Shown one piece after another: positions 1 through 6,613 of a stretch of DNA of 10,147 nucleotides. The stretch spans positions 1 through 10,147 of the forward strand of contig CAZPMT010000169.1 of NCBI GenBank assembly GCA_964587655.1, written 5' to 3'. This DNA is from CAZPMT01 sp964587655. GTDB lineage: Bacteria; Hydrogenedentota; Hydrogenedentia; Hydrogenedentales; SLHB01. Position 1 is the stretch's first letter; each line of letters starts with the position of its first letter. A program made the position numbers and the translations under genes. The notes under the pieces are model-generated. The model had not been told where the DNA came from. It worked only from the letters and a program-made list of their open reading frames with translations, and did no database searches.

Positions 1-494
<494 letters not shown>

Positions 495-522
495 GAAGCA
501 CGGTCGCATCACTGTCAGATCT

Positions 523-560
523 ACGGACGCCCGCGTAAGACGCGCGGGCGTCCGTTTCTT
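523..560 (+). terminator. Intrinsic terminator after groEL
   Basis: A perfect 13-bp GC-rich stem (523-535 pairing with 543-555) with a 7-nt loop is followed by a T-rich tail (tttctt, 555-560). It starts 29 nt after the groEL stop codon. This is a standard Rho-independent terminator on the plus strand. Confidence 0.88.
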
Positions 561-580
561 GATCAAGCGACATGTGCGCG

Positions 581-610
581 TTGATTTGCCGCGGTAAGAT
601 TGCCTATCAT
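581..610 (+). promoter_or_regulatory. Possible sigma-70 promoter for the 769-2094 aminotransferase
   Basis: TTGATT (581-586), an 18-bp spacer and TATCAT (605-610) give a fair -35/-10 pair just after the groEL terminator. Transcription would start near 617, leaving a leader of about 150 nt that contains the 720-745 palindrome. TAGAAT at 701-706 is another possible -10 but has no good -35. The rest of the 495-768 gap shows no coding signal. Confidence 0.3.
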
Positions 611-719
611 TCCCGTGCCCATACTGTTATTCTTGGGTTCCGTCTTATTCCGCACGCGCTTGGCTCTTCCGAGCATGCAACCATCTCGGACGCATACGGA
701 TAGAATGCATTACCCAATC

Positions 720-745
720 GGACAAGGGGTTGCAACCCCTTGTCC
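720..745. repeat. Perfect 26-bp palindrome upstream of the aminotransferase
   Basis: The half-site ggacaaggggttg is followed directly by its exact reverse complement, centred between 732 and 733. It ends 23 nt before the ATG at 769. As DNA it looks like a dimeric-regulator operator; as RNA it could fold as a stem of about 10 bp with a TTGCAA loop just ahead of the ribosome binding site. It has no T-tract, so it is not an intrinsic terminator. It could also be one copy of a dispersed genomic palindrome, which cannot be decided from one copy. Confidence 0.6.
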
Positions 746-768
746 AAGAGAGGCGTTATCGAGGCACT

Positions 769-2094
769 ATGAGACTCAGCATTGTTCACGCCGGGGCGGG
801 CAGCCTCAGCTATGAGATACGCGAGATCGTGGCCGTCGGCCGCGAGATGCGCGCGCTGGGACAGCCCATCACGTGGGAGAATATCGGCGACCCGATCGAA
901 AAGGGCGAGATCGTCCCCCGATGGATCCGGGACATCATCCATGAACTCGTTGATGAGCCCAAGTCCTGGGGATACTGCGACACGGCCGGAGTGCCGGCCA
1001 CGCGCGAGTTCTTGGCGGAGGAAGTAAACAAACGGGCCGGCGGCGTGAAGGTCACGCCGGATGACATCATCTTCTTCAACGGGCTTGGCGATGCGGTGGC
1101 CAAGGTCTACGGGTTCCTGCGGCGCGAGGCGCGCGTGCTGGGACCCTCGCCGGCCTACAGCACCCATTCGAGCGCGGAGGCGGCCCACTCGGGATACAAC
1201 CACGTCACCTACGAACTGGATCCGTACAACGGCTGGATGCCTGACGTCGAGGACATCCGGAACAAGGTCAAGTACAACGACTCGATCGCAGGCATCCTGC
1301 TGTTGTCGCCGGACAATCCGACGGGCGCCGTCTATCCGCGCGAGATCCTCGATGAAATCGCCGGCATCGCCCGCGAATACAACTTGTTCGTGGTAGCGGA
1401 CGAGATCTACGCGCACATCGTTTACAACGGTTGCCCGCGGCTTCACATGAGCCAATGGATCGGCGGCGTGCCGGCCCTCGCGATGCGCGGGATCAGCAAA
1501 GAGTATCCGTGGCCCGGCTCGCGGTGCGGCTGGCTCGAAGTCCTGAACAAGGACAAGGACGAGAACTTCGCGACGTACGTCAACAGCCTCCTGGCGGCCA
1601 AGCGGCTCGAGGTTTCATCGACGACGCTGCCGCAGATGTCGATCCCGCGCGTTATCGGCGACCCGCGCTACGCGGGCCATCTCGACCACCGTGCCGCTAT
1701 GTTCGAGAAACGCGCCGCAGAGGCCGTGCGTTACTTTGACGGTTGCGATTCAGTGATCGTGAACAAGCCGAGCGGCGCGTTCTACATGACGGTCATGTTC
1801 AAGGACGGGGTGCTGAATCATCATCAGAGCCTGCCTATCGAGAACCCGCGCGTGCGTGAACGTATCGGAAAACTGGTCACGAACGTAACGCCGGGCGTAA
1901 CCGGGTTACGCCCCGACAAGCGTTTTGTCTACTACCTCATGGGCTCGACGGGGATCGTGGTCGTCCCGCTCACGGGCTTCCAATGCAGGCACGAAGGCTT
2001 CCGCGTCACGTTGCTCGAAACGGACGACGCGAAACGCGCGTGGATCTTCAAGACCCTCCGCGAAGCAATCGACAGGTACGTGGCCAGCGCATAA
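769..2094 (+). CDS. PLP-dependent aminotransferase, class I/II (fold type I)
   Basis: A cytoplasmic PLP enzyme of 441 residues that transfers amino groups between an amino acid and a 2-oxo acid; the substrate is not determined. Fold-type-I marks appear in order: a glycine-containing phosphate-loop region (FFNGLGDAVAK, about 103-112), DNPTG (182-186), ADEIY (210-214; Asp211 to the PLP nitrogen, Tyr214 to O3'), the Schiff-base lysine in SKEYPWPGSRCGW (Lys244), and the substrate-carboxylate Arg in GFRVTLLE (Arg412). It is longer than AspC-like enzymes because of an extra stretch at about 343-390 before GIVVVPLTGF. The PWPG after the catalytic lysine replaces the usual small-residue loop. I chose ATG 769 with GAGG at 761-764. 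A TTG at 730 is in frame, but it lies inside the 720-745 palindrome and adds 13 non-conserved residues. The gene ends in tandem TAA codons and converges on the RAYT gene, 40 nt away. Confidence 0.88.
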   Translation: MRLSIVHAGAGSLSYEIREIVAVGREMRALGQPITWENIGDPIEKGEIVPRWIRDIIHELVDEPKSWGYCDTAGVPATREFLAEEVNKRAGGVKVTPDDIIFFNGLGDAVAKVYGFLRREARVLGPSPAYSTHSSAEAAHSGYNHVTYELDPYNGWMPDVEDIRNKVKYNDSIAGILLLSPDNPTGAVYPREILDEIAGIAREYNLFVVADEIYAHIVYNGCPRLHMSQWIGGVPALAMRGISKEYPWPGSRCGWLEVLNKDKDENFATYVNSLLAAKRLEVSSTTLPQMSIPRVIGDPRYAGHLDHRAAMFEKRAAEAVRYFDGCDSVIVNKPSGAFYMTVMFKDGVLNHHQSLPIENPRVRERIGKLVTNVTPGVTGLRPDKRFVYYLMGSTGIVVVPLTGFQCRHEGFRVTLLETDDAKRAWIFKTLREAIDRYVASA

Positions 2095-2134
2095 TAAGAC
2101 GCCTCGCCCAAAGCCTTTAGGGATGCAAAGAAAC

Positions 2135-2944
2135 TCACGTGGAAGCGGCGTCCTCGCCGCTTTCTTGGGGCCCTCGGAACGCGACGGGGACGTCGCGACC
2201 ACAGCAATCCGTGGAAGCGGCGTCCTCGCCGCTTTCCCGGGGCTCCAGAAACGCGACGGGGACGTCGCGGCCACAAACATCGTGTGTAATAGACCTGACG
2301 TGCCCCCGGATATATTGCTGAATGCGCTCCAGTTCCTGCGGACTGCGGACAATATGGTAGAAGCTCTCCTTCTCCCAGAAGGTCCCCTTCCTTGCGAGCG
2401 TCTTGTTGATCTCATGCGCCGTAAAGGACTTCCAGTTCTGTTCAATCTTGGAGAGATCGCACTCGTCAAGAGGCGTTGCCAAGACATGCACATGATTCGG
2501 TGCTACAACGAACTCATCCGGTCGATATCGCTTGCCGTCAAAGTGGCCGAGTGCGCCTTCCACGAGGGTACGTATGTCCGGCCGCGCCAGAAGACATTCC
2601 CCGTGGCTTTCGTCCAGCCACTGTTCCCAGCGCGCTCTGAAAAGCCTGTCGTACTCCGCCCTTGCTTGGAGATCATGCGGTTCAGGATGGCGCGCCAGCC
2701 AGACCTCACGCTCCTCAACCCATTGTTCTACGCGTTGCCGCGGCATCGAATCCGCAGTCCGCCAGGTCACGAAATACGTCACGCCTTCCTGACGCAGATG
2801 CGGAAGGCTGCCAGCTACGAATCCAATCGGCTGCTTCCTGTCAAACCAAACGTATTCTGTGGAAGCGGCGTCCTCGCCGCTTTCTTCAGGCCCTCGAAAC
2901 GCGACGGGGACGTCGCGGCCACGATTGTCGATCTCCTCAGCCAT
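2135..2944 (-). CDS. REP-associated tyrosine transposase (RAYT, Y1_Tnp/HUH family) with translated BIME repeats
   Basis: A single-strand DNA endonuclease-like protein of the IS200/TnpA-REP type, thought to act on REP hairpins. It has 269 residues. The Y1 domain runs from about 31 to 215: the first strand is GVTYFVTWRTADS (54-66), the metal-binding HUH motif is APNHVHVLATP (His151, His153), and the catalytic-tyrosine helix is FWEKESFYHIVRS (candidate Tyr196), followed by the ELERIQQYIRG helix. Residues 9-29, 225-245 and 249-269 are the translated 64-bp repeats. The start is ATG at 2944-2942, 5 nt after a consensus AGGAGG. No usable start exists between the first repeat and the catalytic core (the next Met is residue 68), so the N-terminal repeat must be translated. 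The usual Asn-Pro after the YIR helix is missing and the repeats seem to replace the C-terminal tail. The gene lies 42 nt behind the maturase gene and may share its transcript. Confidence 0.87.
   Translation of the reverse strand: MAEEIDNRGRDVPVAFRGPEESGEDAASTEYVWFDRKQPIGFVAGSLPHLRQEGVTYFVTWRTADSMPRQRVEQWVEEREVWLARHPEPHDLQARAEYDRLFRARWEQWLDESHGECLLARPDIRTLVEGALGHFDGKRYRPDEFVVAPNHVHVLATPLDECDLSKIEQNWKSFTAHEINKTLARKGTFWEKESFYHIVRSPQELERIQQYIRGHVRSITHDVCGRDVPVAFLEPRESGEDAASTDCCGRDVPVAFRGPQESGEDAAST
2139..2202. repeat. BIME copy 1 (two inverted REPs, 64 bp)
   Basis: The plus strand reads GTGG, an 8-bp hairpin AAGCGGCG-tcct-CGCCGCTT, a variable linker, a 7-bp hairpin CGCGACG-ggga-CGTCGCG, then CCAC. 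Read from the other strand the second half is also GTGG followed by a hairpin (loop TCCC), so the unit is two REPs in inverted orientation. The GTGG resembles the GTAG-type tetranucleotide that RAYTs recognise at the foot of REP hairpins. The copy begins 44 nt after the aminotransferase stop, the usual place for REPs between convergent genes, and also encodes the last 21 residues of the RAYT. It differs from copy 3 at 4 of 64 positions by eye. Confidence 0.88.
2211..2274. repeat. BIME copy 2 (two inverted REPs, 64 bp)
   Basis: Same orientation and length as copy 1 and separated from it by 8 nt (agcaatcc). The two hairpins and terminal GTGG/CCAC are intact. By eye it differs from copy 3 at 7 positions, all in the linker between the hairpins. 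It encodes RAYT residues 225-245, right after the transposase core. Confidence 0.88.
2859..2922. repeat. BIME copy 3 (two inverted REPs, 64 bp)
   Basis: Third copy, in the same orientation, 720 bp from copy 1 (240 codons, hence the same RAYT reading frame). It lies 20 nt inside the RAYT gene and encodes residues 9-29, ahead of the transposase core. With copies 1 and 2 it brackets the catalytic domain, the arrangement expected for RAYT-REP loci, except that here all repeats are within the open frame. Confidence 0.88.
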
Positions 2945-2955
2945 TGTCTCCTCCT
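2945..2955 (-). promoter_or_regulatory. Consensus Shine-Dalgarno that fixes the RAYT start
   Basis: On the minus strand AGGAGG (2955-2950), then AGACA, precedes ATG at 2944-2942. It is one of the best ribosome binding sites in the window, and it places the start codon upstream of the first translated repeat. An in-frame TTG at 2977 would add 11 residues but lacks this support. Confidence 0.8.
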
Positions 2956-2986
2956 GAATGCAATGTGGACAACGCAAACCGGCACG

Positions 2987-4105
2987 TTAGCCCATCTCCG
3001 CGCGCTTCCTCATGCGTTCCACGTGTTTGGCGATCGACTTTAGCTTCGGCGACGCATGTTTGAAGAACCTCTTGTAGGCGATGCAGAAGGGCGTCGGGAC
3101 TTCATAGGAGCCGGCGCAGCGTCTGTCCTTCTGGCAACCTCCGTAACACATCGCGCGCCATTCGCATCCTCGGCATGCGGGGACGGCGGCCTTTTGCTTC
3201 GCGAATCGCTTGAACTTTTCGGTATCGAGGAAACTTTCGATCGGGGCATCGAGCACATTCCCTAGCTTCCATTCGTCGTAGACGAAGAAGTCGCACGGAT
3301 ACACGTCCCCGGTGTGCTCGACCACGACGTAGTTGTTGCACTTGCGCCCGTGCGTGCAGAGTTGGGCGGGCTCCCCGAGGAACATGGCCACAATCGCCTC
3401 GAAATCCCGGATCGATACCTGCCGCATGCCTTCCTTAATCCAGTAATCGAAAGTGTCGCACAGGAAATCGGCGTATGCGTCCGCGGACACGCTGTGACGG
3501 ACCCCGGGTTCGAGACAGGGGATGAATTGCAGGTGCGAGAAGCCCTCCTTGACGAACCAGCGGACGAGGCCGGCCCCGAGTCCCACGTTGCCTGCGTGGA
3601 TCACGGTCAGGATGTTGTACTCGACCCCGTACGTCTCCATCAAGCTCGCCGCGTCGTAAGCTTTCTGCCACGTGCCCTGGCCGCCGACAGTACGCCGGAC
3701 AGCGTCGTGGGTTTCCGGCGGGCCGTCGAGACTCAGCCCGACGAGGAACTTGAATTCGCTGAACAGGCGGCACCATTCCGGGTCGATGAGTAACCCATTC
3801 GTTTGAAACGAGTTTGCGACCTCCTGGCCGGGCACGCCGTGCTTCTGCTCGAGAGCCACGACCCGGCGGAAGAAATCTATCCCCGCGAGCGTCGGTTCCC
3901 CTCCCTGCCAGGAGAACACGGACTGTGGGAAACGCAGCCGCATCAATCCGGCGATCATGGCTTCGAGGACCTCGTCGCTCATGACATGGCGGCGCTGTTT
4001 CGGATATAGATCCGCCGCGCGGAGGTAGAAGCAGTAATCACACCGCATATTGCAGTCCGCGCACACTGGCTTGATCAGCAGTTGAAAAGGTTTGCGGCTT
4101 TCCAT
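2987..4105 (-). CDS. Anaerobic sulfatase-maturating enzyme (radical SAM/SPASM)
   Basis: Oxidises the active-site Cys or Ser of sulfatases to formylglycine without oxygen, using S-adenosylmethionine and Fe-S clusters. It has 372 residues, the usual length. The radical SAM cluster motif is CNMRCDYC (Cys18, Cys22, Cys25). WQGGEPTLAG (66-75), FQTNGLLI (100-107) and VGLSLDGPPETHD (122-134) are hallmark blocks of the family. The C-terminal SPASM region provides cysteines for two auxiliary clusters (Cys250, 256, 271, 311, 314, 320, 324, 330, 341), and PCDF has Asp272, which matches the catalytic base of the Clostridium enzyme. ATG 4105 gives the expected N-terminus but lacks a clear Shine-Dalgarno. 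No sulfatase gene is nearby, so it presumably serves sulfatases encoded elsewhere. Related SPASM peptide-modifying enzymes are a less likely alternative. Confidence 0.92.
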   Translation of the reverse strand: MESRKPFQLLIKPVCADCNMRCDYCFYLRAADLYPKQRRHVMSDEVLEAMIAGLMRLRFPQSVFSWQGGEPTLAGIDFFRRVVALEQKHGVPGQEVANSFQTNGLLIDPEWCRLFSEFKFLVGLSLDGPPETHDAVRRTVGGQGTWQKAYDAASLMETYGVEYNILTVIHAGNVGLGAGLVRWFVKEGFSHLQFIPCLEPGVRHSVSADAYADFLCDTFDYWIKEGMRQVSIRDFEAIVAMFLGEPAQLCTHGRKCNNYVVVEHTGDVYPCDFFVYDEWKLGNVLDAPIESFLDTEKFKRFAKQKAAVPACRGCEWRAMCYGGCQKDRRCAGSYEVPTPFCIAYKRFFKHASPKLKSIAKHVERMRKRAEMG

Positions 4106-4226
4106 ACGGGCGAGTGTAGCAGACAGCCGCCGGAGAACGCTACGGACAGAATGACAGTGTGATTGACGGAAACTGGGTCCATGGGCCGATTTTCGTCACT
4201 CCGCGCGCCCGCACCGATGAGTGGCC

Positions 4227-4244
4227 CAAATGCATAAGCATTTG
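4227..4244. repeat. Small inverted repeat (7-bp arms)
   Basis: caaatgc (4227-4233), ataa, gcatttg (4238-4244): perfect 7-bp arms around a 4-nt centre, about 120 bp upstream of the maturase start and 43 bp upstream of the sigma-54 site. It could be an operator for either transcript. Given its size, chance is possible. Confidence 0.3.
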
Positions 4245-4286
4245 AAATGAAGAGTCTTACTGGGTTCACGCCCGCGCCACAAAGCG

Positions 4287-4304
4287 TTGGCACACGCGTT
4301 GCTC
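4287..4304 (+). promoter_or_regulatory. Sigma-54 (RpoN) type -24/-12 promoter
   Basis: TTGGCACACGCGTTGCT matches the consensus YTGGCACGN4TTGCW at every fixed base except one (A for G at position 8), and has the required 10 nt between the invariant GG (4289-4290) and GC (4301-4302). Transcription would start near 4314 on the plus strand. No sense gene follows: the next 2 kb is the antisense of the glycosidase gene. It may drive a short or antisense RNA, or be a chance match. Confidence 0.5.
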
Positions 4305-4359
4305 TATTCAGAATCGTGGACATCCCCCCCAGGATGCGAAACGTTAGGCCCCGATGGCG

Positions 4360-4385
4360 GCCCTCGACGCAATAGCGTCGAGGGC
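4360..4385. terminator. GC-rich hairpin behind the glycosidase gene
   Basis: A perfect 11-bp stem (gccctcgacgc, 4360-4370, with 4375-4385) and AATA loop lie 20 nt past the stop of the minus-strand gene that ends at 4405. There is no U-tract on the minus strand; on the plus strand TTTT comes only 8 nt after the stem. It is likely a transcription end or 3' stabilising hairpin, but not a textbook intrinsic terminator in either direction. Confidence 0.5.
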
Positions 4386-4404
4386 TGTCGTCGTTTTGGG
4401 AGGA

Positions 4405-6489
4405 TTAGCGCGTCCCGTCGGGTATCCGCGTTCCACGGCAGGTGATTACGAACTCCTCCCCGTTGGTCTTGGGAGATCTCTCGCAGATGACGGAAACGGC
4501 CTCGTTGGCGACCTCAATGGTGTAAACGCGGTCGTGAATGTGAATACGGTTAACCGTAAGCCCCGGCCAGTCCGACGGCAACTTCGGGTCGATGCTGAAG
4601 CCCTCCGGCGTAGGGCGGAAGCCCAGGAAGCCGTCAAGGACGACCTGCGGAACCAGCAAGCTCTCGAAGAACTCCTGCTCAAGGCCGAGGCCGCCGGCGG
4701 TGCCGCCGCCTTGCAGGGTCCCCTCGCGCGTGCCGTCGTAGTACTTCCTGTATCCGCCGGCTTTCCGGACCTCATCAAACCAGGCGGCGATCTCCTTCAG
4801 GCGCTGCCATGCGTCATCCGGCCCACGTGTTTTGAGGCGCGCCATAAGGTCGTGATACGAAAACCCGAGCACGGCGCCGCCGTCCTGCACCTGGCCGCCC
4901 CACGGAATCTTCTCCGGGCCGCTCCATCCCCAGACGTAATACTCGATATTGCGCTTGGTGGTCGCGCGGGGGCCAAACCGCCAGTGGTATATGTCGGCTC
5001 CTTGGGACGTATCGCCGTCAACGATGCGCTCGCCGGAGATCCAACTCATGATGTTCCTGGCGTGCTCCGGCGTCGCGAAGTCATAGAAGATGGATTCGAG
5101 ATTCAGGAAGGTTAAACCGTAATCGTAACTCCTTCCGTCGATATCGATGGCGCAGTTGAACCGCCGGGTCTTCTTGTTCCAGAAAAGTTTGTTGCCCGTC
5201 CTTTTCACGGCGGCGGCGTGTTTCTCGATCATGTCCGGGTCCAACGTCAAAACGCTTTTCGGAATGTCCCATTCGGGGTGCGCGGCGATGGCCCGCTCGA
5301 CGGCCATCATGTGCCGGAGGGCGTCGTAGTAGTGCATCGTCGCGTAACAATCCTTGTGGCCCATCGGGAGCAAGTCCCAGTAGTTGTTGCCGATGCCCTC
5401 GCCAGGGAGGACGGTCTTCGTACCGTCGGGATTCCGTCGCAGCCCGCTGCGGCCCTCGTGGCCGACATAAGGCGTCACCACGACGTTTTCATCGAGGGCC
5501 TTGTACTCCGCCATCATATAGCGGATCGCCGTGCGCATGCGGTTGATGTTCTCGCGCAGGAAGTTTATGTCGCGCGTCCAGAAGAAGTAATTCACGCAGC
5601 CCGAGGGGAAGTTCGCGTTGTTGATGTTGTGGCGCGTGTCGTATTGCGTGAACAGGGCCTGGATGCCCACCGTTGCGCCGTGGGCAGGGTTGTCGAAGTT
5701 GAGCCGCAGTTGCGTGATCTCGCCTTGCCACCGCGGGTGTTTGAACATCGGGATCATCGTGAACACGAAGTCCTTCGATTCAATAGGCGGGAAGTACATG
5801 CGGCGTTCCGCGCTGAAGTCCGGGAGATCCTTCGCGGTCCATTCGATGAACGGCTGGCAATTGCCGAGGCCCGCCGCCTTCCACCGCAGTTGCATGAAGG
5901 GCGCCTGGAAGACCTCGAAATGCACCGGCGGCGTGGTCACGCGCGCGCCTGGCTCGTTCAGCGTCAGGTTCCATGCCTCTTCGTGGATGCCGTCGTCGCG
6001 GGCGTTCTCGACGGTCCATCCTTCCTGCGTCTTCTCCTGCGTGCCGTGCCACCCCGGCATCACGCCTTGCAGCGAGAAGTGCCAGCCCCACGCCTTGCCG
6101 CCTCCCTGCGCCCAAAATGGGAACGGCCATCCGAGCTGATGGGCAATCGAGGCGTGCTGATGCGTGGCAACGTATCCTTCGGGATCCATGATGCGCGCGC
6201 TAAGGGCGGTCCTCCACTTATCGCGGATGGTTTCGAGGGCGTTGTCGTTTTCGAGGGCCGGCCAGAGCGTCGGCCCCGTCATCCACTCGTCCCACAGCGT
6301 TGCCAACGGCCCGGCCGGCGGCTGGTAGTGTTGCCACATCAACTGCCGCAGGCTGTCCATCTCGGCCTCGTGCCCCGGCACGAGGAACTTCGGAAAACTC
6401 TCCGGAATCATCGTTTCAGATCCTCCCACGTTCGCGATGAGGGCGTTCAGCACGACTCCCAAGATAATGCACGACGCGATCCGATGCAT
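4405..6489 (-). CDS. Secreted six-hairpin-type glycoside hydrolase-like protein
   Basis: A 694-residue protein, probably exported, with the look of an (alpha/alpha)6-barrel carbohydrate enzyme. The N-terminus is a signal peptide: MHR, then a hydrophobic core (about 5-19), then a small/polar cleavage region near 20-24. A beta-rich N-terminal half (about 130-280) is followed by barrel-like helices with YFFWTRDINFLRENINRM (301-318), YVGHEGR (341-347), NNYWDLLPMGHKDCYAT (368-384), WGGQVQDGGAV (530-540) and GLEQEFFES (602-610). A short beta tail (about 630-690) resembles the end of alpha-L-rhamnosidase and GH63/MGH1-like proteins. I cannot assign a GH family or catalytic acids; Glu345, Glu364, Asp372 and Glu605 are candidates only. 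ATG 6489 has GGAGG 9 nt upstream; the frame stays open to 6846, but that extension lacks the signal peptide and has low-complexity composition. Divergent from the small membrane gene. Confidence 0.72.
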   Translation of the reverse strand: MHRIASCIILGVVLNALIANVGGSETMIPESFPKFLVPGHEAEMDSLRQLMWQHYQPPAGPLATLWDEWMTGPTLWPALENDNALETIRDKWRTALSARIMDPEGYVATHQHASIAHQLGWPFPFWAQGGGKAWGWHFSLQGVMPGWHGTQEKTQEGWTVENARDDGIHEEAWNLTLNEPGARVTTPPVHFEVFQAPFMQLRWKAAGLGNCQPFIEWTAKDLPDFSAERRMYFPPIESKDFVFTMIPMFKHPRWQGEITQLRLNFDNPAHGATVGIQALFTQYDTRHNINNANFPSGCVNYFFWTRDINFLRENINRMRTAIRYMMAEYKALDENVVVTPYVGHEGRSGLRRNPDGTKTVLPGEGIGNNYWDLLPMGHKDCYATMHYYDALRHMMAVERAIAAHPEWDIPKSVLTLDPDMIEKHAAAVKRTGNKLFWNKKTRRFNCAIDIDGRSYDYGLTFLNLESIFYDFATPEHARNIMSWISGERIVDGDTSQGADIYHWRFGPRATTKRNIEYYVWGWSGPEKIPWGGQVQDGGAVLGFSYHDLMARLKTRGPDDAWQRLKEIAAWFDEVRKAGGYRKYYDGTREGTLQGGGTAGGLGLEQEFFESLLVPQVVLDGFLGFRPTPEGFSIDPKLPSDWPGLTVNRIHIHDRVYTIEVANEAVSVICERSPKTNGEEFVITCRGTRIPDGTR

Positions 6490-6613
6490 GCGGGCGTTCC
6501 TCCCTTTCCGTTGCTGCGCAACAAGAGCTTTAATCCTCCAATCGGAAAAGAGTACCATACCGTGCGTTTCAAGAAACAGGCGCGACTCGAAAGTCGGCGC
6601 GGAGAGGGGCCCC
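6490..6613. other. Divergent intergenic region
   Basis: 124 bp between the start of the secreted glycosidase (minus) and the small membrane protein (plus); it must hold the promoter of the minus-strand gene and probably that of the plus-strand pair. It contains both ribosome binding sites (GGAGG at 6503-6499 minus; GGAGAGGGG at 6601-6609 plus). No promoter pair is clear enough to call. Confidence 0.5.

Larger units (their letters stand above)
4106..4404. other. Non-coding gap between the maturase and glycosidase genes
   Basis: About 300 bp with no convincing gene; the short open frames here match no recognised family. It holds the 5' region of the maturase gene (no convincing sigma-70 pair seen), a small AT-rich hairpin (4227-4244), a strong sigma-54 site on the plus strand (4287-4304), and a GC hairpin at 4360-4385 behind the glycosidase stop. 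Confidence 0.6.

Noticed and set aside
607..1455. 282-codon minus-strand frame opposite the aminotransferase
   Set aside because: Shadow of the aminotransferase in GC-rich DNA; it crosses the non-coding leader and palindrome and shows no motif.
2139..2274. CRISPR-like tandem repeats
   Set aside because: Only two adjacent 64-bp units with an 8-nt spacer, plus one distant copy; each unit holds two hairpins with GTGG ends, and a RAYT gene is present, so these are REP/BIME elements.
1925..3043. 372-codon open frame on the plus strand across the RAYT region
   Set aside because: It is antisense to the RAYT, has no family resemblance, overlaps the end of the aminotransferase, and is open mainly because the BIME repeats contain no stops in any frame.
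4360..4385. Textbook Rho-independent terminator for the glycosidase
   Set aside because: The stem is strong, but no U-tract follows it on the minus strand, so I list it as a 3' hairpin with modest confidence.
4354..5115. 253-codon plus-strand frame just downstream of the sigma-54 site
   Set aside because: Tempting as the target of the promoter, but it begins inside the 4360 hairpin area without a ribosome binding site and is the antisense of the conserved C-terminal half of the glycosidase.
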